Shown: positions 23,538-36,510 of the stretch, one piece after another
Layout of the letters: the number at the start of each line of letters is the position of its first letter
Numbering within the stretch: position 1 is the stretch's first letter
Source: Chondrosia reniformis
Taxonomy: Eukaryota; Porifera; Demospongiae; Chondrillida; Chondrillidae
DNA length: 64,000 nucleotides
Direction of reading: 5' to 3'
Assembly (NCBI GenBank): GCA_947172415.1
Contig: OX359189.1
Coordinates: forward strand, 5,470,501 to 5,534,500
Notes under the pieces: generated by a model
The model's input: the letters and a program-made list of their open reading frames with translations, nothing else
Databases searched by the model: none
What the model was told of the DNA's origin: nothing
Made by a program: the position numbers and the translations under genes

Positions 23538-26516
23538 CTACCTAACCCTTCAGAAGCTCCATTAGATTTGGAGGTTAAAGTTTGTTTTATACACTTGAGT
23601 TTTATTAGGACTCTTTAAAATAAATCTTCCTTTTTGTTTAAATGACAACCTAATGACTTTCTACGATGTCACTTTAGTACATTCACACAGACAGAAGATA
23701 CATAGTTCATATTGTGTGATTGCGTATATAATATAGCATATATAATAACATAATATGATTATACTAAATACCTTTGAAACTGGCATTAATGCATTTATAT
23801 AAATGGTTTCATTAAATGAATATATAAGTTACTATATATAAATTACTTTACTAATTTGTTTGACTAATAACTTCTGAGGTTGCTGAATGAGCCAATAAAT
23901 GTGCCATTCTAAGGTGCTATGTCCTCCTTGTGGTAGTGTATCTGAAGTCATAGTAACCATACTAACTGAAAGTTCACTACTTCACCACCAGTTTTACATG
24001 ATATGAGACTCCTGGTAAACACATACCTTCCATATAAATATATTTCCAACTACAGATAACAGATACACCCCTTGGCACTAATTTTTATCATCCCAAGTAG
24101 ATAATTACACAAAGATGGTTTGTCATAAGAAGCAGCATACAACTATTAAATAACTATTAAATGTTTATAACCTCTCTATGCAAGGATATAAATTTTTATT
24201 TAAGGAATGATATTGGGTTGTGATGTGAAAGCTAAACCACAACATTTTAAAAGCAGAAAGAACAATCTATGGGAATCAAATCCCGGACAGCGGACTTTTT
24301 AAACCATCATTTCATCATTAAATGAAGCTCCATGCATTCAGTCAGGAGATGGCTACCTTATAAGGAATCTATCAGAATCAAAGTATTAAACATTAACTTA
24401 ATCAATGCTGATTGCTTGTACATCAGTCTTTATATATGCACATATGTTTATATCAGTCAACAAAATGGCGGACGGTTGGCTGGTTTTTGCTTTTTAAGCT
24501 TAAAACTTTCTCTTCCTTTGTCGAACATTGAATCAACAAATCATTTAGTAACCACATTTACTAGTACTATGCAATGTAAAGTCTGAACAAAAAGCTTTTC
24601 AAAGAGTGAAATGCCTGGGTAGCAGTCACTGGAAATCAAACTAAGGACCACTGACTGCTAAGCCACTGCTGATCTGTCATTGAGTTACAACTACATACCA
24701 CAGCACTGCTACACTCACTTTTCCACTATATATAAACAACTTCAGAATCTCTAGTTGAAGCCACAACTGGCTGGCTAACAAGGAATGAAATGTAAGACAT
24801 AGCTAAATATGAGTTACATAAATACTGTTTACTCGATATAGCACCATATCTAATTTTAAATATCTCTATACTTTTATTCCCTATGCAAAAAACATAAGTG
24901 TCAACCGTCCCGATTTAGGAAGGATATGTCCCGCCTTGCCTACAGATGTCCCACTGTCCCACTCTCACTCCTCAATGTCCCGATTTTGAAGCGTTCTAGC
25001 TAAACACTATAAATAGCTTAGACAAACAGTTACAGCTGTTTTAACGGTGATATATACCACATATGGTCTCTCATACAGGTTTGCATGTACTCTAAGATGG
25101 TGGATTCTACAAGAAAAGTCCAGTCCATCAACGTTTCCAGCTTGTCTGAATGTTAGAGAGTATCATGAGTGTAGTGAAGTTTTGTCCCATTTGTGAACAA
25201 ATGTCCTGCTTTTTCAGCAACACCACAATTTTTAGCCATATCTTAGAGTGGGTACAAAAGTGGTATTCATTACTTCTATATTAGTTTTTTGCTCCGTTGT
25301 TTCTCAATCACTCCTCTTGCTGATTCTCATCACCACTTCACCACTGTACATTAATTATTATATAAACCACTCATGTAGCCAGCAAATTAGACTTATTTAA
25401 AACTCAACCCTTGTGCAAGGAGTATAAATTTCATCCATTACTTTAAGAAATGATATTTAGTGATGACGTTATAGCCAAACCACAACTCTTTTATCACCAA
25501 AATTCTTTTTAAAAAGGGACTAACTATCAAGGAGAATCAAACCGAGTACATGTGGTTGACTTTTAATATTTCATCACTAAATGAAGCTCTGCGGAATTAG
25601 TTAGGAAATGGCTGCCTTCCTCAGAATCAACCATTAAACATAAACTACTTCAAAGCTGATTGCTTGTACATCAGCCCAAATAAAGTCAACAGTGACATGT
25701 GTGTTTAGATGGGAATAGGTATAACTTTACTTGCATACAATGATAAATACTAGTGTGCAGTCACTGTAATAATCAGACCAAAAATATTTCAATTTGCAAT
25801 CACATCAAAATATTAAAGAAAAAGAAGTGAAAGCTAGCAATCACTGAAAATCAAACTAAGGGCCACTGGCTGCTAAGCCACTGCTGATCTGCCAATCAGT
25901 TACAACCACCACAGCAATGCTACACTCACTTTTCCACTATCAAAAACTTCAGAATGTCCAATTGATTATCACTAAGGCCACAACTGGCTGGCCAACAAGG
26001 GATGTGCAATGTAGAACTAACTGTTTTACAATTCTTTAGAGCTTAAACCTTTTAGCTTTGTGTGATAAATACATCTTTTATATATATAAGTTTTATTAAT
26101 GCTGTTTACTAGAGCACCATATCTTAACTTCAATATTTCAACTTATTCCCTATGTAAAAAGATATTAATTGCACTATATTCAGTTAATTTTATTTATACT
26201 TGTAGTATAATAATTTACATAACCTATTGATTCTCTACAATGTCAATATAGAACATTTACAAAGTCAGAATATTGTCTATGTAAATGCCTATATAATCAA
26301 TATGACACTTTTAAAAATATTATTACTGAACAGCTTTGGCACTGATGTATTTATAGGGTTTCATTAAATGGATATATAAGCTACTGTATTTAACATAAAT
26401 ATTTAATTTTTACAATGAATACAAAGAACGTTTTTAAATTTTTAGTAAAATGACAACCCAATGACTCTCTCTACAGTGTCCCTTTAGTACATTTACAGTG
26501 ATAGAACATAGTCTAT

Positions 26517-26875
26517 GTGAAGGACTTCTGCGTGGCTAGGTTCTTGCATATCGGTACGATCGAGGGAACCAACCGTTGCCAGGGGTGTACAACCCACTTA
26601 TCCACCTCTACACACCCTCTTGATTATTAGACTGTGTCACTGCATGTTAGTATATTTCAGTTACTTTATATTCCATTATACCAGTATATCACATCACAGT
26701 TAAACAACAGGACTTATACCTCATGCATGCAAGCTGTCATCCCCTAGCAACACATTTATTCACACCTTATTTCCGCTTTTTTCATGTGTATAAAGTCTGC
26801 CATCTCAGTTTTGTAAGTGTTAATTCCACTGATGAAGGTCCTGGATTGGACCGAAACGTTTGGAATCTATTCTAA
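26517..26875 (+). mobile_element. 5'-truncated Penelope-like retroelement tail with hammerhead
   Basis: A 359-bp insert flanked by 17-bp direct repeats GATAGAACATAGTCTAT (26500-26516 and 26876-26892). Other array copies carry that sequence once (for example near 47200, with one mismatch), so the repeats are a target-site duplication. The insert has no coding frame and ends in the ribozyme-like motif typical of Penelope-like element terminal repeats. The long duplication and small size fit a 5'-truncated retrotransposition. Confidence 0.75.
26823..26866 (+). ncRNA. Hammerhead ribozyme (minimal, Penelope-like type)
   Basis: The conserved core CTGATGA is at 26829-26835. Stem II is GGTCC (26837-26841) with GGACC (26848-26852), 5 bp closed by a 6-nt loop. 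GAAA follows at 26853-26856, then CGTT, which can form a minimal stem III with U16.1. Stem I is ATTCCA (26823-26828) with TGGAAT (26861-26866), 6 bp. All invariant core bases are present. Hammerheads with very short stem III are known from Penelope-like retroelements, which agrees with the host insert. Self-cleavage is inferred, not shown. Confidence 0.8.
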
Positions 26876-27937
26876 GATAGAACATAGTCTATATTGTGTA
26901 AATGTATATGTATATAATATAGCACAAAAAAAAAACAATATGATACGTTTAAAATGATTACTAAGTAGCTTTGGCAGTAATGCATATAAATGCTATCATT
27001 AAATGAATATATAAGTTACTACGTATATATAACTAACTTTACTAATTTGTTTGACTAATGACTTCTGAGGTTGCTGAATGAGCCAATACATGTGCCATTC
27101 TATGGTGCTATGTCCTCCTTGTGGTAGTGTATCTAAAGTCATAGTAACCATACTAACTGAGAGTTCACTACTTCATCACCTGTGCATGTGACAAGATATG
27201 GGACTCCTGGTGAATCCTCCATACATTTATTTCCCAACTGTATATAACTGACACACCACTCCACACTCATTTATATTACATATTGTAGACAAGTATACAA
27301 AGATGGTTTGTCACCCCTCCCACACATCCACACCCACACACATGCCCCTTTCTCAATTACTCTGCTTGCTCATTACCTCAACACCTAACGTCTGCACTTT
27401 TATATAATACAGCTGATGTGCAGAATAATGGCTGCTGAGAAGTTTAGTTTACTTATTTAAAAGTCCAGTTAGTGTCGTTCTCATATGAAATAATAATATA
27501 CAAGTTTTAAACCTCCATGCAGAGATATATATTACATCCAGTATTTTAGGGAAGAATATTTAGTAGTAATGTGATATCCAAATCACAACTGCCTCATCAT
27601 TAAACATTAAAAGCCATTTCAAAGGGAAAAAAAGAAAGAACAGTCAACGGGAATCAAACACCCAGGGGAGCTGAATTTTTATATAAAGCTCCATCAATTC
27701 AGTAAGAAGTGGCTACCTTACAAGGAGTCCATCAGAATCAAAGCATTCAAGTGAACATACACTACTTAAGAACTCAGTGTCTGAACATAAATTCAACCGT
27801 GATATACACCTACTGCTACTTGCAAACTTATGCTGATAGACACAAGTTGTAAACAATTAATTTTATTGAGCTAGAGATGCAAATAACAGAGTGGAAAGAT
27901 AATGTTAATCTGTGGTCGGCTCTTATGTACATATATT

Positions 27938-28391
27938 TAGTCATGTACTTGGTTTTTTCGTCCAGTCCTTACACCAGAGAAAACCTTTTCTTTACTACTC
28001 TGTAACTCTACCTCAGACAATTCCCTTGACATTAAACTGCTTTCATCTTCACTAACTCCCTCAGCCTCCACCTATCTTCTCTTAGATTCCTGTGCAAGTG
28101 ACCTGTCGTGTCTTGGGGTGTCACTTACAGTCTTCGTCTCCCTATGGTCCAGTTTGACTGAAGACAACCAATCAGTGTCCTTAGATTCATGGAGAGCAGA
28201 AGGTTTTTATTTGATAAAATGGTGTGAACAGACTCGAACATTTGATAGGCTCCCATTCAAGTCCTTCCTTCAAATTATGACAAGCCATGCTCTTCGTCTT
28301 CTTTTGCTCAGTTCTTTGGTGTTCCCCCTTCATTCTTGATTATAGGAGGCAAACGAAAAAAATTCTTGTCCTTATCCCGGCCACAGTATTG
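27938..28391 (-). pseudogene. THAP zinc-finger exon, copy 2
   Basis: Homologous to copy 1 and keeps the same TAA after HFIK. It has further damage: a 1-nt loss in the EGGxNT region that shifts frame, and a stop inside the basic stretch where copy 1 has ESKRRKV. It retains YCGRDKDK at the N-terminal Cys region. Confidence 0.7.
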
Positions 28392-30357
28392 CTACCTAAC
28401 CCTTCAGAATCTCTATTTGATTTGGAGATTAAAGTTTATTTTATACACTTGAGTTTTATTAGGACTCTTTAAAATAAATCTTCTTTTTGTTTAAATGACA
28501 ACCTAATGACTTTCTACAATGTTACTTTAGTACATTCACACAGACAGAAGATACATAGTTCATATTGTGTGATTGCGTATACAATATAACCTATAATAAC
28601 ACAATATGATATGATTAAAATATTTTGCAAATGATTATACTAAATACCTTTCAAATTGGCAGTAATGCATTTAAATGGTTTCATTAAATGAATAAATAAG
28701 TTACTATATATAACTGACTTTACTAATTTGTTTGACTAATGACTTCTGAGGTTGCTGAATGAGCCAATAAACGTGCCATTCTAAGGTGCTACCTATGTCC
28801 TCCTTGTGGTTGTGAATCTGAAGTCATAGTAACCATACTAACTGAATGTTCACTACTTCACCACTAGTTTTACAAGATATTGAACTCCTGGTAAACCCAT
28901 ACCTTCCATATAAATATATTTACAACTACAGATAACAGACACACCCATCCGCACTCATTTTTATCATCCCAAATAGATTATTACACAAAGATGTTTTGTC
29001 ATAAGAAGCAGCATACAACTATTAAATGTTTAAAACCTCTCTATGCAAGGGTATAATTTTTATTTAAGGAATGATATTTGGTTGTGATGTGAAAGCTAAA
29101 CCACAACATTTTAAAAGCAGAAAGAACAATCTATGGGAATCAAATCCCGGACAGCAGACTTTTTTAACCATCATTTCATCAATAAATGAAGCTCCATGCA
29201 TTCAGTCAGGAGATGGCTACCTTATAAGGAATCTATCAGAATCAAAGTATTAAACATTAACTTAATCAATGCTGATTGCTTGTACATCGGTCTATATACG
29301 TATATGCACATACGTAGGTATATCAGTCAACAAAATGGCGGATGGTTGGCTGGTTTTTGCTTTTTAAGCTTAAAAATTTCTCTTCCTTCGTCAAACATTG
29401 AATCAACGAACGATTTAGTAACCACATTTACTAGTACTATGCAATGTAAAGTCTGAACAAAAAGCTTTTTAAAGAGTGAAATGCCTGGGTAGCAGTCACT
29501 GGAAATCAAACTAAGGACCACTGACTGCTAAGCCACTGCTGATCTGTCATTGAGTTACAACTACATACCACAGCACTGCTACACTCACTTTTCCACTATA
29601 TATAAACAACTTCAGAATCTCTAGTTGAAGCCACAACTGGCTGGCTAACAAGGAATGAAATGTAAGACATAGCTAAATATGAGTTACATAAATACTGTTT
29701 ACTCGATATAGCACCATATCCAATTTTAAATATCTCTATACTTTTATTCCCTATGCAAAAAACATAAGTGTCAACCGTCCCGATTTAGAAAGGATATGTC
29801 CCGCCTTGCCTACAGATGTCCCACTGTCCCACTCTAGCTCCTCAATGTCCCGATTTTGAAGCGTTCTAGTTAAACACTATAAATAGCTTAGACAAACAGT
29901 TACAGCTGTTTTAACGGTGATATATACCACATATGGTCTCTCATACAGGTTTGCATGTACTCTAAGATGGTGGATTCTACAAGCGAAGTCCAGTCCATCA
30001 ACGTTTTCAGCTTGTCTGAGTGTTAGAGAGTATCACGAGTGTAGTGAAATTTTGTCCCATTTGTGAGCAAATGTCCCGCTTTTTCAGCAATTTTGTCCCA
30101 CTTTGGTAAATTTCAATATAGATGGACACCTAGAATTTCAATTTATGGACTGCATATATAGACATATACCTTTGTTTACATTTGTAGTAGATATATTCCA
30201 ATTATAGCCTAATGATTCTCTATAATGTCACCATACAGTATATTTACATAGAAAGAACATAGTCCATATATTGAGTGATTGTGTATATAATAACACAATA
30301 CATTGTAGTAGAAATATATATTTAAATCATAACCTAATGATTCTACAATGTCAATGT

Positions 30358-30424
30358 ACGGTACATGCCAAAAGAAACGCCTGCACTCGCGAGATTTTAG
30401 AGCATGGCACTCGACGAAAAGAGT
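30358..30424. repeat. About 65-bp GC-richer insertion with CTCGCGAG palindrome
   Basis: Relative to a sister copy near 21.62 kb, where the sequence passes directly from CAATGTAGTACATTT to ACACATA, this copy has about 65 extra bases. They contain CAAAAGAAACGCC and the palindrome CTCGCGAG (30386-30393); on the minus strand it reads TCTCGCGAG, nearly the full TCTCGCGAGA promoter element. Further copies lie near 39.47-39.53, 45.02-45.09 and 53.76-53.83 kb. No clear target duplication. Confidence 0.6.
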
Positions 30425-31062
30425 TACATTTACACATAATTATATAGAACATAGTCTATAGATATTGTGTAAATGCCTATATAATTGATATGACCCCTTT
30501 AGAATTTCTAAAGCTTTGGCACTGCTGTATTAATATAGTCCATATTGATGTATTTATATGGTTTCATTAAATGAATATGAAAGCTACTATATATATAACT
30601 TACTTTACTAATTTGTTTGACTAATGACTTCTGAGATTGCTGAATGAGCCAATAAACGTGCCATTCTAAGGTGCTATCTCCTCCTTGTGGTAGTGTATCT
30701 GAAGTCATAGTAACCATACTAAGTGAAAGTTCACTACTTCACCACCTGTTTTACAAAATATAGGACTCCTAGCAAACACACCAGCCATATATTTCCAACT
30801 GTAGTTAACTGACACACCCATCCACACCCATACTCATCCATTGTAGACAGATGGTTTGTCACCCTCCAACACATCCACACACCCACACACATTTCCCATT
30901 TGTCTATCATTCATCATCATAATCACCATGGATGTCTCCAATATTGAAGGTCATCCTTATATACAAAAGAAAAAACCTATACTAAAATAGAGAAATAATA
31001 TAACTAAGGAGTAAATGACCAATATTTGAAATTATCAATCCATCTTCTACTTTGAAAATCTG

Positions 31063-31997
31063 GTTGGGTAACCATTTATCTCAGTGCTCTGTAAATATGT
31101 TGTTCCTCAGACTTGTGGGATCCAACAGAGGAGCAGATGGACCTTGCCCTAGTGAAAAGGGTGCAGACAACTGATGCTTTGTGGGCAAGAGGATGGTGTG
31201 ATGCAAAGCTCAGGTACCGGTCAGTGTGGTTATCAGATTCAACCTCAAGGGAGAAACAGATGCTAGGTTCAATGGAGTTTAAATGATCCTGGATACACTA
31301 CATATATATACAATTTTGTTTAAATTTGTAGTAGAAATATTCAAATAATAATCTAATGATTCCCTATGTCATTATACACAGATAGAACATAGTCCATATT
31401 GTGTAAATGACTATATAATTAATATGACTAAGAATTTTCTAAAGTTTTGACTGAACAGCTTTGGCACTGATGTATTTATAGGGTTTCATTAAATGAATAT
31501 ACATATAATTTACTATATATAGAACTTACTTTACTAATTTGTTTAACTAATGACTTCTGAGGTTGCTGAATGAGCCAATAGATGTGCCATTCTTAGGTGC
31601 TATGTCCTCCTTGTGGTAGTGTATCTGAAGTCATAGTAACCATAAGTTCACTACTTCACCACCCATGTTACAAGATATGGGACTCCTGGTAAACACACCA
31701 GCCATATAAATATATTTCCAACTGTAGTTAACTGACACACCCATCCACACCCATACTTAACATCCATTGTAGATAGATGGTTTGTCACCCCCAACACATC
31801 CATACACCCACACACATTTCCTATTTGTCATTCATTCATCATGCATCATCATATATAATCACCATGGATGTATGTCTCCAATATTGAAGGTCATTCTTAT
31901 ATACAAAAGAATAAAAATAGAGAAATAATATAACTAAAGAGTAAATGACCAATATTTGAAATTATCAATCCATCTTCTACTTTGAAATTCTCTTTGT
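31063..31997. repeat. Copy of the 17.90-18.84 kb block, with a sharp left junction
   Basis: From 31063 (TCTGGTTGGGTAACCATTTA) the sequence is almost base-for-base that of 17897 onward, including about 230 bp of the Penelope-like reverse-transcriptase remnant and a whole array box. It then continues into shared array sequence. Left of 31063 the array is different, so this is a recombination junction inside a dead retroelement. Confidence 0.85.
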
Positions 31998-34401
31998 TAG
32001 TTGATCTGCCTCAAGTCTGCTCCTCCAGTTCGTTTGCCTTGTTTCACAATATCAAGGACGCCTTCCTAGCCCAGAATCTACCTCATTAACCCATTTCTTA
32101 CTGTATCAGAGCTACTTACGTATCCCTTCAATTTTCCTCAATAAATTGAACTGTATGGCTTACACTCTCAATTCCTGTTGTTTTGATTAACACCACAATT
32201 TGCAGCCATATCTTAGAGTGGGTACAAAAGTGGTATTCATTACTTCTATATTAGTTTTTTGCTCCGTTGTTTCTCAATCACTCCTCTTGCTGATTCTCAT
32301 CACCACTTCACCACTGCACATTAATTATTATATATACCACTCATGTAGCCAGCAAAATAGACTTATTTAAAACTCAACCCTTGTGCAAGGAGTATAAATT
32401 TCATTCATTACTTTAAGAAATGATATTTAGTAATGACGTTATAGCCAAACCACAACTCTTTTATCACCAAAATTCATTTTAAAAAGGGACTAACTATCAA
32501 GGAGAATCGAACCAAGTAGATACAGCTGATTTTTTTTCATCACTAAATGTAGTTCTGCGGAATTAGTCAGGAAATGGCTGCCTTTCTCAGAATCAACCAT
32601 TAAACATAAACTACTTCAAAGCTGATTGCTTGTACATCAGCCCAAATAAAGTCAACAGTGACATGTGTGTTTAGATGGGAATAGGTATAACTTTACTTGC
32701 ATACAATGATAAATACTAGTGTGCAGTCACTGTAATAATCAGACCAAAAATATTTCAATTTACAATCACATCAAAATATTAAAGAAAAAGAAGTGAAAGC
32801 TAGGTAGCAATCACTGAAAATCAAACTAAGGGCCACTGGCTGCTAAGCCACTGCTGATCTGCCAATCAGTTACAACCACCACAGCAATGCTACCCTCTCT
32901 TTTCCACTATCATCAACTTCAGAATGTCCAATTGATTATCACTAAGGCCACAACTGGCTGGCCAACAAGGGATGTGCAATGTAGAACTAACTGTTTTACA
33001 ATTCTTTAGAGCTTAAACCTTATAGCTTTGTGTGATAAATACATCTTTTATATATATAAGTTTTATTAATGCTGTTTACTAGAGCACCATATCTTAACTT
33101 CAATATTTCAACTTATTCCCTATGTAAAAAGATATTAATTGCACTATATAAATTCAGTTAATTTTGTTTATACTTGTAGTATAATAATTTACATAATCTA
33201 TTGATTTCTCTACAATGTCAATATAGAACATTTACAAAGTCAGAAAATAGTCCATATTGTCTATGTAAATGCCTATATAATCGATATGACACCTTTAAGT
33301 ATTATTAAAAATATTATTACTGAACAGCTTTGGCACTGATGTATTTATAAAACAACATGATACGTTTAAAATGATTACTAATAATAAACAGCTTTGGCAG
33401 TGATGCATATAAATGCTATCATTAAATGAATATACGTATAAGTTACTACGTATATATAACTAACTTTACTAATTAGGTTGACTAATGACTTCTGAGGTTG
33501 CTGAATAAGCCAATACATGTGCCATTCCAAGGTGCTATGTCCTCCTTGTGGTAGAGTATCTCAAGTCATAGTAACCATACTAAGTGGAAGTTCACTACTT
33601 CATCACCTGTGCATGTGACAAGATATGGGACTCCTGGTGAACCCTCCTCCATACATTTCTTTTTCCCAACTGTATATAACTGACACACCACTCCACACTC
33701 ATTTATATTACATATTGTAGACAAATATACAAAGATGGTTTGTCATCCCTCCCATGCATCCACACACCCACACACATGCCCCCTTTCTCAATTACTCTGC
33801 TTGCTTATTCCCCTTACCACCTAACCTCTGCACATTTATATATACGTATACCACTGATGTGCAGAATAATGACTGCTGAGAAGTTTAGTTTACTTATTTA
33901 AAACTCCAATTAGTGTCGTTCTCATATGAAATAATAATATACAAGTATAATCAAGTTTTAAACCTCCATGCAGAGATATATATTACATCCATTAGTTTAG
34001 GGAAGAATATATAGTAGTGATATGATATCCAAATCACAACTGCCTCATCATTAAACATTAAAAGTCATTTCAAAGTGAAAAAAGAAAGAACAGTCAACGG
34101 TAATTGAACCCAGGAGAGCCGAATTTATAGTCACCATTATATATAGCTCCATGAATTCAGTCCGGAGTGGCTACCGTACAAGGAGTCCATCAGAATCAAA
34201 GCATTCAAGTAAACATACACTACTTAAGAACTCAGTGTCTGTACATATATAATTCAACCGTGACATACACCTACTGCTACTTGCAAACTTATACTGATAG
34301 ACACAAATTGTAAACAATTAATTTTATTGAGCTAGAGATGCGAATGACGGAGTGGAAAGATAATGTGAATCTGTGGTCCGCTCTTACGTATGTACATACA
34401 T

Positions 34402-34851
34402 TTAGGCATGTACTTGGTTTTTTCGTCCAGTCTTTACACCAGAGAAGATCTTTTCTTTACTACTTTGTAACTCTACCTCAGACAATTCCCTTGACATTAA
34501 ACTGCTTTCGCCTTCACTAACTCCCTCAGCCTCCACCTTTCTTCTCTTAGATTCCTGTGCAAGTGACCTGTCGTGTCTTGGGGTGTCACTTACAGTCTTG
34601 GTCTCCCTGTGGTCCAGTTTGACTGAAGACACCCAATCAGGATCCTTAGATTCATAGAGAGCAGAAGGCTTTTATTTGATAAAATGGTGTGAACAGACTC
34701 GAACATTTGATAGGCTCCTATTCAAGTCCTTCCTTCAAATTATGACAAGCCATGCTCTTCGTCTTCTTTCGCTCAGTTCTTTGGTGTTTACCCCTTCATT
34801 CTCGATTATGGAGGCAAACGATAAAAACTCTTGTCCTTATCCCGGCCATTG
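34402..34851 (-). pseudogene. THAP zinc-finger exon, copy 3
   Basis: Homologous to copy 1, with the same TAA after HFIK. A deletion of about 7 nt next to the acceptor removes the first Cys codons, and a further base change shifts frame in the LPPIIENEG stretch. The C-terminal half (SSVKLDHRETKTVSDTPRHD onwards) is open for 76 codons, 34632-34402. Confidence 0.7.
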
Positions 34852-35746
34852 CTACCTAACCCTTCAGAATCTCTATTTGATTTGGAGGTTAAAGTTTGTT
34901 TTATACACTTGAGTTTTATTAGGACTCTTTAAAATAAATCTTCTTTTTTTGTTTAAATGACAACCTAATGACTTTCTACAACGTCACTTTAGTACATTCA
35001 CACAGACAGAAGATACATAGCTCATATTGTGTGATTGCGTATACAATATAACCTATATTTTGCAAATAATTATACTAAATACCTTTCAAATTGGCAGTAA
35101 TGCATTTAAATGGTTTCATTAAATGAATAAATAAGTTACTATATATAACTTACTTTACTAATTTGTTTGACTAATGACTTCTGAGGTTGCTGAATGAGCC
35201 AATACATGAGCCATTCTATGGTGCTATGTCCTCCTTGTGGTAGTGTATCTGAAGTCATAGTAACCATACTAACTGAAAGTTCACTACTTCACCACCAGTT
35301 TTACAAGTTATCCTGGTAAACACATACCTTCCATATAAATATCTTTACAACTACAGATAACAGACACACCCATCCGCACTCATTTTTATCATCCCAAATA
35401 GATTATTACACAAAGATGTTTTGTCATAAGAAGCAGCATACAACTATTAAATATTTAAAACCTCTCTATGCAAGGGTATAAATATTTATTTAAGGAATGA
35501 TATTTGGTTGTGATGTGAAAGCCAAACTACAACATTTTAAAAGCAGAGAGAACAATCTATGGGAATCAAATCCCGGACAGCGGACTTTTTCAACCATCAT
35601 TTCATCATTAAATGAAGCTCCATGCAATCAGTCAGGAGATGGCTACCTTATAAGGAATCTATCAGAATCAAAGTATTAAACATTAACTTCATCAAAGCTG
35701 ATTGCTTGTACATCAGTCTATATATATGCACATATGTTTATATCAG

Positions 35747-35941
35747 TCAACAAAATGGCGGATGGTTGGCTGGTTTTTGCTTTCTAAGCTTAAAACTTTC
35801 TCTTCCTTCGTCAAACATTGAATCAACGAACGATTTAGTAACCACATTTACTAGTACTATGCAATGTAAAGTCTGAACAAAAAGCTTTTTAAAGAGTGAA
35901 ATGCCTGGGTAGCAGTCACTGGAAATCAAACTAAGGACCAC
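35747..35941 (-). other. 64-codon frame kept open in several array copies
   Basis: This minus-strand frame ends SFVDSMFDEGRESFKLRKQK then PANHPPFC and a stop. The equivalent frame is open with one to three changes at 29521-29327, 38612-38418, 44178-43984, 49844-49650 and 52926-52732. Its right half overlaps the type I SINE-like module and its left end overlaps an ATGGCGGA box on the plus strand, so it may be fortuitous; the copies are too similar to test for selection by eye. No family recognised. Confidence 0.25.
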
Positions 35942-36184
35942 TGACTGCTAAGCCACTGCTGATCTGTCATTGAGTTACAACTACATACCACAGCACTGCT
36001 ACACTCACTTTTCCACTATATATAAACAACTTCAGAATCTCTAATTGAAGCCACAACTGGCTGGCTAAGAAGGAATGAAATGTAAGACATAGCTAAATAT
36101 GAGTTACATAAATACTGTTTTCTCGATATAGCACCATATCCAATTTTAAATATCTCTATACTTTTATTCCCTATGCAAAAAACA

Positions 36185-36510
36185 TAAGTGTCAACCGTCC
36201 CGATTTAGAAAGGATATGTCCCGCCTTGCCTACAGATGTCCCACTGTCCCACTCTCACTCCTCAATGTCCCGATTTTGAAGCGTTCTAGCTAAACACTAT
36301 AAATAGCTTAGACAAACAGTTACAGCTGTTTTAACGGTGATATATACCACATATGGTCTCTCACACAGGTTTGCATGTACTCTAAGATGGTGGATTCTAC
36401 AAGAAAAGTCCAGTCCATCAACGTTTCCAGCTTGTTTAAATGTTAGAGAGTATCATGAGTGTAGTGAAGTTTTGTCCCATTTGTGAACAAATGTCCCGCT
36501 TTTTCAGCAA
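36185..36510. repeat. GTCCC-rich array segment (representative copy)
   Basis: A segment with seven or more TGTCCC motifs at irregular spacing (CCGTCCCGATTTA, TATGTCCCGCC, GATGTCCCACTGTCCCAC and others). Copies are near 24.90-25.23, 29.77-30.11, 38.87-39.20, 44.43-44.76, 50.10-50.41 and 53.18-53.51 kb. A short ATGGTGGATTCTACAAG frame follows within each. It looks like fixed internal structure of one array unit; the function is unknown. Confidence 0.5.

Noticed and set aside
34338-34520. 60-codon plus-strand frame repeated at 42570 and 48233
   Set aside because: Antisense to the charged tail of the THAP exon and identical only because the units are recent duplicates.
34676-34912. 78-codon plus-strand frame (also at 42913 and 48576) starting MIKWCEQTRTF
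   Set aside because: It is the antisense of the THAP exon; the minus-strand reading matches a known domain.
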